Shown here one piece after another: positions 1 to 8,079 of a stretch of 36,852 nucleotides of DNA; position 1 is the first letter of the stretch, and each line of letters begins with the position of its first letter. The position numbers and the translations under genes are program-made. The notes beneath the pieces are model-generated. The model searched no databases. It worked only from the letters and a program-made list of their open reading frames with translations, and was not told where the DNA came from. The stretch spans positions 1 to 36,852 of the forward strand of contig DUEC01000037.1 of NCBI GenBank assembly GCA_011176635.1, written 5' to 3'. Origin of the DNA: Dehalococcoidia bacterium (GTDB lineage: Bacteria > Chloroflexota > Dehalococcoidia > Dehalococcoidales > BS750m-G39).

Positions 1-33
1 CCTATTAGAAAGTCTTTGAAGCGGAGCTTATAT

Positions 34-60
34 GGGCGGGCTTGGGTGGGAAAGAAAACG
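34..60 (+). repeat. G-rich (G-quadruplex-type) intergenic repeat, copy 1
   Basis: Four GGG runs separated by 1, 3 and 1 bases (GGGCGGGCTTGGGTGGG, 34-50) are followed by an A-rich tail AAAGAAAACG. The same G3-N1-G3-N2/3-G3-N1-G3 core plus GAAGAAAA-like tail recurs at 5681-5706 (minus strand) and 10905-10930. This copy lies just upstream of radA. The function is unknown; it could be a dispersed repeat or a G-quadruplex-forming regulatory element. Confidence 0.6.
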
Positions 61-106
61 TTAATAAACCTTGCATTACCCCCCTAAAATCAGGTAAAGT
101 CAAGCT

Positions 107-1501
107 ATGGGCAAAACGGATAAAACCGGCTCCAGGACTATCTTCGTCTGCCAGAACTGCGGCAAGGAGAGCCTGAAATGGCTGGGGCGCTGCCCTAACT
201 GCCAGGAGTGGAACAGCTTTGAAGAGACCGTGGTCTCAACCGCCGCTCCGGCCAGCATCTCCGCCATGGGAAACCCGCCCCAGGAGCTATCCCGGGTGAT
301 AACCGGTACCTCTGACCGCCTTCCCCTGCCCCTTTCTGAGTTCAACCGGGTGCTGGGGGGAGGGGTGGTCGCTGGCTCGCTGGTGCTCATCGGGGGCGAC
401 CCCGGCATTGGCAAGTCCACCATCCTTCTCCAGGTCTCGGCCCTGGCCGCTAAAGCGGGGGGCAAGGTGGCTTATGTCTCCGGCGAGGAATCGCTCTCCC
501 AGATAAGGCTCAGGGCGGAGCGCCTTGGGGTGAGTGGGGAGAGGCTCTACCTGCTGGCGGAGACCGACCTCGGGGCTATCTTAAGCCACCTGGAGCAACT
601 GGCACCGTCGCTGGTAATCATCGATTCCATCCAGGCGGTCTCCCTGCCCGAGCTGGACTCGGCGGCGGGCAGCGTCGGCCAGGTGAAAGAGTGCACCCTG
701 AGGCTGATGCACTGGGCCAAGCCCAACGCCGTGCCTGTTTTCATTGCCGGGCATGTGACCAAGGACGGCGCCATCGCCGGTCCCAGAGTGCTGGAGCACA
801 TCGTTGACGTGGTCCTCTACCTTGAGGGGGAGCCTTTTAGCGCCTACCGGGTGCTGCGCGGGGTTAAGAACCGCTTCGGCTCCACCAACGAGGTGGGCGT
901 CTTTGAGATGAAGGAGCAGGGTCTGGTGGAGGTGGACAATCCGTCCAAAGCCTTCCTCTCCCAGCGCTGGAGGGAAGCCGTAGGCTCGGCGGTGGTGCCG
1001 ACACTGGAGGGCAGCCGACCATTGCTGGTGGAGATTCAAGCCCTGACCACCCCCACATCTTTCGGCCTGCCCCGGCGCACCGCCAACGGCATTGACTTCA
1101 ACCGCTTGCTATTGATTACGGCCGTGCTGACCAAGCGGGCCGGCCTGAAGCTGGGTAACCAGGATATCATCGCCAACGTCACCGGCGGGCTTAAAATCGC
1201 CGAGCCGGCGGCCGACCTGGGCATTGCCCTGGCTATCGCCTCCAGTGCCCGCGATGTGGCTGTCGACCCCGGGCTGGTAGTGGTGGGTGAGGTCGGTTTG
1301 AGCGGGGAGCTTAGAGCCGTCTCCCAACTGGAGCGAAGGGTGGCTGAAGCCGCCCGGCTGGGCTTTGAGCGCTGCCTGGTGCCCAAGACCGGCGCTGGAA
1401 TTAAAGCCCCCAAGAATATCAGGCTGGTGCCGGCAAGCACCCTGAGAGAGGCGGTAAAGGTGGGGCTGGTAGGGGGTAAAACAAAAAGTAATGAAAGCTA
1501 A
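107..1501 (+). CDS. radA: DNA repair protein RadA
   Basis: RadA is a RecA-like ATPase that drives branch migration of recombination intermediates. The protein has 464 residues, close to the usual length of about 450. Visible features in order are an N-terminal zinc finger (C15-x2-C18 and C29-x2-C32, CQNC and CPNC), a Walker A motif GGDPGIGKST at residues 96-105, the RadA-specific KNRFGSTNE motif near residue 255, and a C-terminal Lon-protease-like domain ending near KTGAGIKAPKN. The ATG at 107 is the first start giving the complete zinc finger; the Shine-Dalgarno sequence is weak (AGGTAAAG). The end overlaps the next gene by 11 bp, which suggests translational coupling. It is the first gene of the plus-strand radA-ispD-ispF-cysE-cysS cluster. 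Confidence 0.96.
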   Translation: MGKTDKTGSRTIFVCQNCGKESLKWLGRCPNCQEWNSFEETVVSTAAPASISAMGNPPQELSRVITGTSDRLPLPLSEFNRVLGGGVVAGSLVLIGGDPGIGKSTILLQVSALAAKAGGKVAYVSGEESLSQIRLRAERLGVSGERLYLLAETDLGAILSHLEQLAPSLVIIDSIQAVSLPELDSAAGSVGQVKECTLRLMHWAKPNAVPVFIAGHVTKDGAIAGPRVLEHIVDVVLYLEGEPFSAYRVLRGVKNRFGSTNEVGVFEMKEQGLVEVDNPSKAFLSQRWREAVGSAVVPTLEGSRPLLVEIQALTTPTSFGLPRRTANGIDFNRLLLITAVLTKRAGLKLGNQDIIANVTGGLKIAEPAADLGIALAIASSARDVAVDPGLVVVGEVGLSGELRAVSQLERRVAEAARLGFERCLVPKTGAGIKAPKNIRLVPASTLREAVKVGLVGGKTKSNES

Positions 1502-2381
1502 TAAGTATCTGCTTAAAGCAACCCCATATCTGATCTCCGTTATCGTTGGACTCGTCTTGTATTTCATTGGGCTAAACCTGAGTGAAAATGTAAGAGTCCT
1601 TTTTACAAGCCTCTCCGCAGCCTTTTTTGCGGTACCCCTTTTATATTTGTTTTACCAAGTTGCCCAAAACCTTTCTAAGAAAAGGCTCAATAAAGAGGTC
1701 TTTGATTATGCGAAGATGCAAGTCGACAGGGAAGTGCTTTCCGTTACTAATCAATTGAATAAAATAGTCTATCCTCTTGAGGAGAAGGATTTTTCATTTA
1801 AAGGTATAAATGACTTTCTCTCTATTAAAAAAGATAACCTCACGGAGTTGTTGGTGAAGAACAAATATTTGGGTTTCCAAGTATTTAAAGAATGGAAGGT
1901 GAATAAAGGGAACCTAGATGACATCTTGAAGAATTCATACATTCTTGCAAGTTTAAGCGATGACCAGATAATATCCATTACCCTAATTCTTAAAGGATTA
2001 GATACCCTAGAAGAGATACAAAGAATTGATGATTTGTACATAAACACAGGCGAAAAAGCTACTTCGTACAAGATTGTAGCCGGTAAAGAAATGAATAAAG
2101 CTAATATGAAATTTCCCGACAGATATTTACTATTAGAAGATCTGGGAGATGATAAAGCACTTGTGGCTGATTTCGGTGATTTTCCTCTATACAAAGTAGA
2201 AAAGCTTTTATATTACTTCAAAATTAACGATAACTATGCAAAAGGCTATGCAGAGATTATCTTTCAGGTGATAACAGAAATCAATAATTGGCTTAATTTA
2301 ACAGGTAGAGAGTTTGTTCTTGATACCAAAATGTTTCGACTTAGATTTAAGGGAAGTGATAAAGTCCAGCATGAGAAATAG
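1491..2381 (+). CDS. AT-rich membrane-anchored protein of unknown function
   Basis: I do not recognise this 296-residue protein. Two hydrophobic segments (about residues 11-30 and 36-60) form an N-terminal hairpin. A long Lys/Asp/Ile-rich, presumably cytosolic part follows, without a motif I can name. The gene is strikingly AT-rich and uses AAA/TTA/ATA codons freely, unlike the GC-rich genes on both sides, so recent acquisition is likely. It overlaps radA by 11 bp (the ATG lies within the last codons of radA), and its TAG stop lies 11 bp inside ispD. It therefore sits seamlessly in the operon and is probably translated. Similar anchored proteins occur in defence and accessory cassettes, but nothing here supports a specific role. 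Confidence 0.8.
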   Translation: MKANKYLLKATPYLISVIVGLVLYFIGLNLSENVRVLFTSLSAAFFAVPLLYLFYQVAQNLSKKRLNKEVFDYAKMQVDREVLSVTNQLNKIVYPLEEKDFSFKGINDFLSIKKDNLTELLVKNKYLGFQVFKEWKVNKGNLDDILKNSYILASLSDDQIISITLILKGLDTLEEIQRIDDLYINTGEKATSYKIVAGKEMNKANMKFPDRYLLLEDLGDDKALVADFGDFPLYKVEKLLYYFKINDNYAKGYAEIIFQVITEINNWLNLTGREFVLDTKMFRLRFKGSDKVQHEK

Positions 2382-3057
2382 CCAACCCAAAGTCTCCGCC
2401 ATAATCGCCGCCGCTGGTGAAAGTCAGCGCATGAACGGCATTGATAAGATCTTGGCCCCCTTGGGGGGCAGGCCGGTCATATCTTATGTCCTCGCCGCCT
2501 TCGGCGATTGCCAGCCTGTTGACCGTATCGTGCTGGTGGTCAATGAGAAGAGCCTGGAGGCTTGCCGCCAGCTGATAGCCAAAGAAGGATTTTCAAAGCC
2601 GGTTGACGTTTGCATCGGCGGCAAGAGGCGGCAGGACTCGGTGGCGGCGGGGCTGTCTAAGCTTAAAGACTGCCAGTGGGTGGTCATCCACGACGGCGCC
2701 CGCCCGCTGGTGGCTAAAGAGCTGATTGAGCAGGGATTAAAAGAGGCTCAAGAGACCGGGGCCGCTGTAGCCGCCGTTCCCGTCACCGATACCATCAAGA
2801 CCGCCGGTGACGATAGAATCGTGCTTGAGACGCCCTCACGTCAAAACCTGTGGGCGGTGCAGACGCCGCAGGTCTTTAGACTTGATATAATAACCGAGGC
2901 TTATCAAAAGGCAAAGGGCGAAGTCACCGACGACGCCTCGCTGGTAGAGCAAGCGGGCTACAAGGTTAAGCTCTATATGGGCTCTTATGATAATATAAAG
3001 ATAACCACTCCCGGCGACCTGTCAGTAGCGGAGACGATAATCAAGCATGGAAAATAA
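2371..3057 (+). CDS. ispD: 2-C-methyl-D-erythritol 4-phosphate cytidylyltransferase
   Basis: IspD joins CTP to methylerythritol phosphate in the non-mevalonate isoprenoid pathway. The sequence shows the glycine-rich nucleotide-binding N-terminus (IIAAAGESQRM), the HDGARPL segment, PVTDTIK, the TPQVF motif and TDDASLVE, all hallmarks of the family. Length is 228 residues, as usual. I chose the ATG at 2371 because the family begins a few residues before SAIIAAAG. A longer in-frame extension starting at 2314 would lie inside the upstream gene and add residues foreign to the family. It overlaps the upstream gene by 11 bp and ispF by 11 bp. Confidence 0.95.
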   Translation: MRNSQPKVSAIIAAAGESQRMNGIDKILAPLGGRPVISYVLAAFGDCQPVDRIVLVVNEKSLEACRQLIAKEGFSKPVDVCIGGKRRQDSVAAGLSKLKDCQWVVIHDGARPLVAKELIEQGLKEAQETGAAVAAVPVTDTIKTAGDDRIVLETPSRQNLWAVQTPQVFRLDIITEAYQKAKGEVTDDASLVEQAGYKVKLYMGSYDNIKITTPGDLSVAETIIKHGK

Positions 3058-3532
3058 TAGGCGAATCGGCATCGGCTATGACATCCACCCCCTGGTCAAG
3101 GGCAGGAAGCTCGTCATCGGCGGCGTGGAGATACCCTCAAAGAAGGGGCTTGACGGCTGGAGCGACGCCGATGTCCTCAGCCACGCTATTATCGACGCCC
3201 TGCTGGGGGCGGCGGCGCTGGGCGATATCGGGCAACACTTTCCCGCCGGCGAGGCGCAGTATAAGAATATATCAAGTTTAACCTTGCTCAAAACGACAAG
3301 CGATGAGCTTAAAGAAAATGGTTGGCAGATAGCCAATATTGATGCTACCATAGTAGCCGAAGAGCCGGAGCTTTCCGTCTTCATTGAGCGGATGCGGCAA
3401 AACTTGAGCCAGACCCTCGGTATCGAGGTAAAGCGGGTAAGCGTCAAAGCCAGCACCTCAGCCCGACTCGGTTTTATCGGTCGGGGGGAGGGGATAGCCG
3501 CCCAGGCCATAGCCTTGATAGCAGGAGAATGA
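3047..3532 (+). CDS. ispF: 2-C-methyl-D-erythritol 2,4-cyclodiphosphate synthase
   Basis: IspF cyclises CDP-methylerythritol 2-phosphate, two steps after IspD. The 161-residue protein has the GIGYDIHPL metal-binding start (D and H ligands), the SDADVLSHA segment with the third metal-ligand His, [15 protein letters not shown], and a C-terminal [13 protein letters not shown]. In most homologues the residue before SDxDV is His; here it is Trp (GWSDADV). The frame overlaps the end of ispD, typical of co-translated isoprenoid genes. Confidence 0.95.
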   Translation: MENNRRIGIGYDIHPLVKGRKLVIGGVEIPSKKGLDGWSDADVLSHAIIDALLGAAALGDIGQHFPAGEAQYKNISSLTLLKTTSDELKENGWQIANIDATIVAEEPELSVFIERMRQNLSQTLGIEVKRVSVKASTSARLGFIGRGEGIAAQAIALIAGE

Positions 3533-3536
3533 TTCT

Positions 3537-4175
3537 ATGGGATTTTTCAGCGGCATGAGAAAGGATATCAAAGCCGTCTTCGCCAACGACCCGGCGGCAG
3601 TCAGCACCCTGGAGGTGCTGCTGGCTTACCCCGGCTTTCACGCCCGCCAGTGTCACCGGATAGCCCATACCCTGTTTCGGTGGCATATTCCCCTCCTGCC
3701 CCGCCTTATCTCCCACATCAGCCGATTCTTTACCGGCATTGAAATTCACCCCGGGGCTAAAATCGGCGACGGCTTTTTCATCGACCACGGCATGGGCGTG
3801 GTCATCGGCGAGACCTCGGAGATTGGCGACAACGTCACCCTCTATCAGGGGGTGACCCTGGGCGGCACCAGCCACCAGCGGGCCAAGCGCCACCCCACCC
3901 TGGGCAACAACGTGGTGGTCGGGGTGGGGGCACAGCTTATCGGGGATATCACCATCGGCGATAACACCAAGGTGGGCGCCGGCTCGGTGGTGGTAGATTC
4001 GGTGCCGGCTAACGCTACTGTGGTCGGCGTGCCGGGGCGGGTGGTGGCGGTGAGGAATCCCGATACCGATACCGTGGAGAGATTGCCCGACCCGGTGGGA
4101 GAGAAGCTGGAAAACCTGGAAAAGCGAATAGCCGAGCTGGAGAAGAGCTCAACCACCGGGAAGAAGCGAGAATGA
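3537..4175 (+). CDS. cysE: Serine O-acetyltransferase
   Basis: CysE makes O-acetylserine from serine and acetyl-CoA, the committed step of cysteine synthesis. The protein has 212 residues, the short bacterial type. An N-terminal helical region ([16 protein letters not shown]) is followed by left-handed beta-helix hexapeptide repeats, including [23 protein letters not shown], then [10 protein letters not shown] with its catalytic-region His, and GAGSVVV. A charged C-terminal coiled-coil-like tail follows ([13 protein letters not shown]). An AGGAG ribosome-binding site precedes the ATG. It overlaps cysS by 4 bp (ATGA), coupling serine activation to cysteinyl-tRNA synthesis genes. Confidence 0.95.
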   Translation: MGFFSGMRKDIKAVFANDPAAVSTLEVLLAYPGFHARQCHRIAHTLFRWHIPLLPRLISHISRFFTGIEIHPGAKIGDGFFIDHGMGVVIGETSEIGDNVTLYQGVTLGGTSHQRAKRHPTLGNNVVVGVGAQLIGDITIGDNTKVGAGSVVVDSVPANATVVGVPGRVVAVRNPDTDTVERLPDPVGEKLENLEKRIAELEKSSTTGKKRE

Positions 4176-5662
4176 AGGTATATAACACCCTCTCCGGGAA
4201 AAAGGAAGAGTTCTCACCCCAGGGCAAAGAGGTCAGGATGTACGTCTGCGGGGTCACCCCCTATGACGAAGCCCACATCGGCCACGCCATGAGCTACATC
4301 ATCTTTGATGTCATCCGCCGCTACCTGCGCTCCCAGAATTACAAGGTCAAATACGTGCAGAACGTCACCGATATCGACGATAAGATTATAGACCGTGCCG
4401 CTAAGCTCGGTATCACCCCGGCGGAGCTGGCCAAGAAGTACACCGAGAGCTTCGATGAAGATATGAAAGACCTGAACATTTTCAGGGCGGAGACCGATAT
4501 CTACCCCAGGGCTACCGAGGAGATTCCCAAAATCATTGAGGTCATTGCCGGCCTGGTGGATAAGGGCTTTGCCTACCCCGCGGGGGGCAGCGTCTACTTC
4601 CGGGTTAGGAACGACCCCGACTACGGTAAGCTCTCCCACCGCAGCCTGGAGGCAATGAGAGCCGCCGAGTGCGCCGTGGGCGGGGAGGAAAAGGAGGACG
4701 CCATGGACTTCGCCCTCTGGAAGGCGTCCAAGCCTGGGGAGCCTTTCTGGGAGTCTCCCTGGGGCGAGGGCCGGCCGGGCTGGCACATTGAGTGCAGCGC
4801 CATGTCCTTAAAATACCTGGGAGAGACCCTGGATATCCACGGCGGCGGGCAGGACCTGATTTTCCCCCACCACGAGAACGAGATTGCCCAGTCGGAGAGC
4901 TTTACCGGTAAGAAGCCGTTCGCCAAATACTGGATGCACAACGGGCTGTTGCAGTTCGGCGAGGACAAGATGAGCAAGTCCCTGGGCAACCTGATAACCA
5001 TCAGGGAGGCTTTGAATAGGTACAGCCCCGATGCCATCCGCATCTTTGTCTTGAGCTCCCACTACCGCAGTCCGCTGACCTACTCTGAGGAAGGGCTGGA
5101 GGCGGCGGAGAAGGGGGCGGAGAGACTGATGCGTGCAAGTTCGCTGGGCGGTAGCAAGGCTGCTTCAGCGCAAGCACTAGACGCTGAGACTTACCACAAG
5201 CGGTTTAATGAGGCCATGGACGATGATTTTAACACCGCTCAGGCCATAGCCACCCTGTTTGATTTAGCCCGGGAAATAAACGAAGCTGGCGATTCCGGTC
5301 TTAGTTTCTCGAAAGCTCAAAGCCTTCTTGCAGAACTTGGACGTGACGTTCTGGGTTTAAAGCTTCCGGAAACGCGAATAATCTCTGCGGGAAAAGTTAC
5401 ATTTAGAATTTCAGGGAAACTGAGCGCAAAGTCTACAGTCATACCTGATACGGTCAGTGCCCGTGTAAATCGTCTTATTGAGGAGCGCGTAAACTGCCGG
5501 AAAGAGAAGAAATGGCAGCAGGCGGACGAAATACGAAAAAAGCTGGCTGAGCTGGGGGTTATTCTAGAAGACACCCAGACGGGAACAGATGTCACCTATA
5601 AAAGCGTTCCCTCTGAAGAATCCCTCAACAGTCTTATGAAGGAGCTTGGTATAGCTCTTTGA
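4172..5662 (+). CDS. cysS: Cysteinyl-tRNA synthetase
   Basis: This class I aminoacyl-tRNA synthetase charges tRNA-Cys. It has 496 residues, slightly longer than the Escherichia coli enzyme (461). The HIGH signature is at residues 35-38 (YDEAHIGH) after the zinc ligand C26. The WHIECS zinc-site segment, the [14 protein letters not shown] block and the KMSKS loop ([10 protein letters not shown]) are all intact. A C-terminal helical extension (about residues 370-496) carries the [17 protein letters not shown] motif typical of CysRS. The start overlaps cysE by 4 bp. The last 350 bases look less GC-rich than the rest, but the frame is intact. Confidence 0.96.
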   Translation: MKVYNTLSGKKEEFSPQGKEVRMYVCGVTPYDEAHIGHAMSYIIFDVIRRYLRSQNYKVKYVQNVTDIDDKIIDRAAKLGITPAELAKKYTESFDEDMKDLNIFRAETDIYPRATEEIPKIIEVIAGLVDKGFAYPAGGSVYFRVRNDPDYGKLSHRSLEAMRAAECAVGGEEKEDAMDFALWKASKPGEPFWESPWGEGRPGWHIECSAMSLKYLGETLDIHGGGQDLIFPHHENEIAQSESFTGKKPFAKYWMHNGLLQFGEDKMSKSLGNLITIREALNRYSPDAIRIFVLSSHYRSPLTYSEEGLEAAEKGAERLMRASSLGGSKAASAQALDAETYHKRFNEAMDDDFNTAQAIATLFDLAREINEAGDSGLSFSKAQSLLAELGRDVLGLKLPETRIISAGKVTFRISGKLSAKSTVIPDTVSARVNRLIEERVNCRKEKKWQQADEIRKKLAELGVILEDTQTGTDVTYKSVPSEESLNSLMKELGIAL

Positions 5663-5680
5663 GGAAAAGATAATTAACCA

Positions 5681-5706
5681 GTTTCTTCTTCCCACCCTAC
5701 CCACCC
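5681..5706 (-). repeat. G-rich (G-quadruplex-type) intergenic repeat, copy 2
   Basis: Read on the minus strand this is GGGTGGGTAGGGTGGG followed by AAGAAGAAAC, nearly the same as the copy at 10905-10930. It lies in the 165-base gap after cysS. The remainder of that gap (5707-5827) has no gene I can support, but holds a second G-run cluster at 5779-5795. Confidence 0.6.
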
Positions 5707-5778
5707 AATAGGGGTTTCACCTCTCTAACTCTCTCCTCTGGGGGTGGGGAAGCGTATTTTAGAGGCGCTAGCCTATGA

Positions 5779-5795
5779 GGGCGGGTGGGTATGGG
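5779..5795 (+). repeat. Four-GGG-run motif
   Basis: GGGCGGGTGGGTATGGG has four GGG runs with spacers 1, 1 and 3, a textbook G-quadruplex pattern on the plus strand. It faces the minus-strand copy at 5681-5706, so the gap is C-rich then G-rich and could also fold as a long imperfect hairpin. It lacks the AAGAAAA tail of the other copies, so membership of the same repeat family is uncertain. Confidence 0.45.
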
Positions 5796-5827
5796 ACACA
5801 AAACAATCGAGAACAAGGAGGTGCGCT

Positions 5828-6043
5828 ATGTGGCAGAATATAGCCTTTATCCTGATTGGCATCGGCATACTGGTGCTAATCGGCTGGGCGGTTCAGGGCT
5901 TCTTTATGGCGGCTGATATTCCCCTGCTTGTCCGCATCGCCGTGGGTGTCATCGGCGCCGGGATACTGGTGCTCATCGGCGTAGCCATCAAAGACCGCAT
6001 TAAAAAGGCTAAGACCGACGATTTCAAGGAGGTAGAGAAATGA
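5828..6043 (+). CDS. Small two-helix membrane protein
   Basis: This 71-residue protein has two hydrophobic segments (about residues 5-28 and 35-58), each containing the phrase GILVLIG, then a charged tail KDRIKKAKTDDFKEVEK. The ATG at 5828 is chosen because AAGGAGG ends 6 bases upstream. An in-frame start at 5744 would read through the G-rich repeat and has no ribosome-binding site at the right place. It overlaps the following ybjQ-like gene by 4 bp (ATGA), so the two are probably made together. The function is unknown. Confidence 0.8.
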   Translation: MWQNIAFILIGIGILVLIGWAVQGFFMAADIPLLVRIAVGVIGAGILVLIGVAIKDRIKKAKTDDFKEVEK

Positions 6044-6354
6044 TTATCACCACCTCAGCCCAGGTGGAAGGCAAGACCATCGCCAAAACAATCGGCATGG
6101 TCAAGGGCAACACCATCAGGGCCAGGCACATCGGCCGGGATATTATGGCCGGACTGCGGGGTATAGTCGGCGGCGAGATAACCGAATACACCAAGATGAT
6201 GGCCGAAGCCAGAGAAGAAGCCATCCAGAGAATGAGAGAAGACGCCGAGGCGCAGGGGGCTAACGCCGTGGTCAGTATGCGCTTTACTACCTCAATGATA
6301 ATGTCAAACGCATCCGAGATTTTGGCCTACGGCACTGCGGTAGTGCTGAAATAG
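6040..6354 (+). CDS. YbjQ/UPF0145 family protein
   Basis: This 104-residue protein fits the YbjQ family (heavy-metal-binding-like fold, usually a small pentamer) along its length. The start MIITTSAQVEGKTIAKTIGMVKGNTIRARHIGRDIMAGLRGIVGGEITEY is followed by the Glu/Arg-rich helix TKMMAEAREEAIQRM and the family-typical QGANAVVSMRF. The biochemical role of the family is unclear. Coupling to the preceding two-helix membrane protein by a 4-bp overlap suggests a functional pair. It ends one base before the convergent gene on the minus strand, with no terminator visible between them. Confidence 0.88.
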   Translation: MIITTSAQVEGKTIAKTIGMVKGNTIRARHIGRDIMAGLRGIVGGEITEYTKMMAEAREEAIQRMREDAEAQGANAVVSMRFTTSMIMSNASEILAYGTAVVLK

Positions 6355-6355
6355 C

Positions 6356-8059
6356 TTACTGCCCCTTCACCCACGACCAGAAAGAGCGCCAGACCTTCAG
6401 CTTAACCCTTCCCACCGGCAGCTCCAACTGCTGCCTCTCGACAATGGGGAAGGCGTTTATCTCGTCTATCTCCGGTTTAATGCGGGCAATCTCCTTATAA
6501 TCGCCCCGGGACAGCAGACCGTCAATGTGGCTGGCCATCTCCCAGGCCCTCTTGACCCGTTGCTCACCGGCATCGGCCATCTCCAGGGAGATAACGGCGT
6601 GTTTTGCCTTCACCCGGTTGAGGTGCAGTATGGCATCATAAGCAGTGTCCACAATCTGCTGGCGCGTCATCCATTCCGTCTCGTAGTTAAGCGAGTATTT
6701 CCAGTTCGGGGTTACCAGCGCCTGGCGGTGTTCCTCCAGCGTCCGAAAGAGGACGCGGTAGCCGTAGCGCTCCGGTTGCTCAAAGGCGAGGCTGCCGGGG
6801 TCGAGGAAGGGGGAAAGGGGGGCGATGAACAGGAAAAGCCGCTTATCTCCCTTGAACCTCTTGTACAAAGAGTCGCAGTAGTCAATAGTAGCCATCACCG
6901 AGCTTGACGTCTGCTTGGGCAGGCCAATCATAAAGAAGACGTCCAGCCGCCCGCAGCCGGCATCGAGGGCATCGGCTATCGTCTGCTCCAGCTCCTCGTT
7001 GGGATAATTTCGGCCGGCGGCTTTCCTCACCTTGGGGTCGTGCGATTCGGGGGAAATCTCCAGGCAGAAGTTGGGGCAGGCCCGGCCCATCTGGCGCAGT
7101 AGTTCCTTGGGGGCGGGAGAGAATAGCTCCAGGATAAGCTGGTTCTTTAACTCCTCCCTCTCCAGCAGGCGCAGGACCTCCTGGGCGTAGTCTTCCCCGC
7201 CCTGCTGTAGGTCCCCCAGGATAAAGATAGGGCCGGTGCTAAAGCGCTCTATCTGCTTTATATCCTGGGCCACCGCCTGGGGAGAGCGAAAGGCGGTTTC
7301 ATCACGCTGGTAGCATTGTTTGAAGGCGGCGGCGGAGCCGCCGCAGATAACGCAGTTCTGGGTACAGCCCCGGCAGGTGAGCACGGCGGTAATGGGATAA
7401 TGCGCCCAGCCCTTGAAGGGGGCATAGCTGGCCAGGTCGCGGTACCTGATAACCGAGCGCACGGTGTTGGCGTAGTGGCTGACCATAACCGAGCTTAGGT
7501 CGGTGGGAACGTAGGAGAAGGGGTTTTCCCGCACCTCGCCCTTCTCGTCCCGCCAGACCAGGTTGGGCACCGCCTCCGGCTCGACCTTGTCCCTGATACA
7601 GCCCAGGAGCTTCCTGAGCGGTTCCTCGGTGGAGTCGCCCCTCATCACATAATCAATCTCCGGGTATTCCATCAGCTCTTTATAGAAATAGGTCGAGGAA
7701 AACCCGCCCAGTATCACCTTGGACTGGGGGTGGCACTTCTTCACTATCCGGGCCACCTCAATGGCGCCGTGACAACTCACCAGCCAGTGCAAATCGATGC
7801 CGAAGAGCGGCGCCTTGAGCCGCCTGATAAAAGCCTCGGCATCGAAGTTGTCGTCCTCCAGCATCCGCACCGCCAGGTTGACGATACGCACCCGATAGCC
7901 GGCGCTCTCCAGATATTCGGCGATGCTGGTAAAGCCGATGGGATACATCTCAAACATGGATGACGAGGGAATCAGGTCGCTGACCGGCCCGTAGAGAATG
8001 GCTTTCCGGCGAAAGTCATAAACGCTGGGCGGATGAAGTAAAACCAGGTCTACTGCCAT
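6356..8059 (-). CDS. B12-binding domain/radical SAM protein
   Basis: The protein has 567 residues. The N-terminal ~170 residues resemble a Rossmann-type cobalamin-binding domain (LLHPPSVYDFRR, then GFTSIAEYLESAGYRVRIVNLA and VILGGFSSTYF). The DxHxxG cobalamin-ligand motif of methionine synthase is not present, as in many radical SAM relatives. The radical SAM cluster motif CTQNCVICGG (Cx3Cx2C) lies near residue 235 and is followed by a TIM-barrel-like region. The substrate is unknown; the family includes methylases and tailoring enzymes. It follows the UbiA-type prenyltransferase on the same strand after a 20-base gap, so it may act on a quinone or lipid, but that is inference. Confidence 0.85.
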   Translation of the reverse strand: MAVDLVLLHPPSVYDFRRKAILYGPVSDLIPSSSMFEMYPIGFTSIAEYLESAGYRVRIVNLAVRMLEDDNFDAEAFIRRLKAPLFGIDLHWLVSCHGAIEVARIVKKCHPQSKVILGGFSSTYFYKELMEYPEIDYVMRGDSTEEPLRKLLGCIRDKVEPEAVPNLVWRDEKGEVRENPFSYVPTDLSSVMVSHYANTVRSVIRYRDLASYAPFKGWAHYPITAVLTCRGCTQNCVICGGSAAAFKQCYQRDETAFRSPQAVAQDIKQIERFSTGPIFILGDLQQGGEDYAQEVLRLLEREELKNQLILELFSPAPKELLRQMGRACPNFCLEISPESHDPKVRKAAGRNYPNEELEQTIADALDAGCGRLDVFFMIGLPKQTSSSVMATIDYCDSLYKRFKGDKRLFLFIAPLSPFLDPGSLAFEQPERYGYRVLFRTLEEHRQALVTPNWKYSLNYETEWMTRQQIVDTAYDAILHLNRVKAKHAVISLEMADAGEQRVKRAWEMASHIDGLLSRGDYKEIARIKPEIDEINAFPIVERQQLELPVGRVKLKVWRSFWSWVKGQ

Positions 8060-8079
8060 TACAAATCACACCATTAGTT

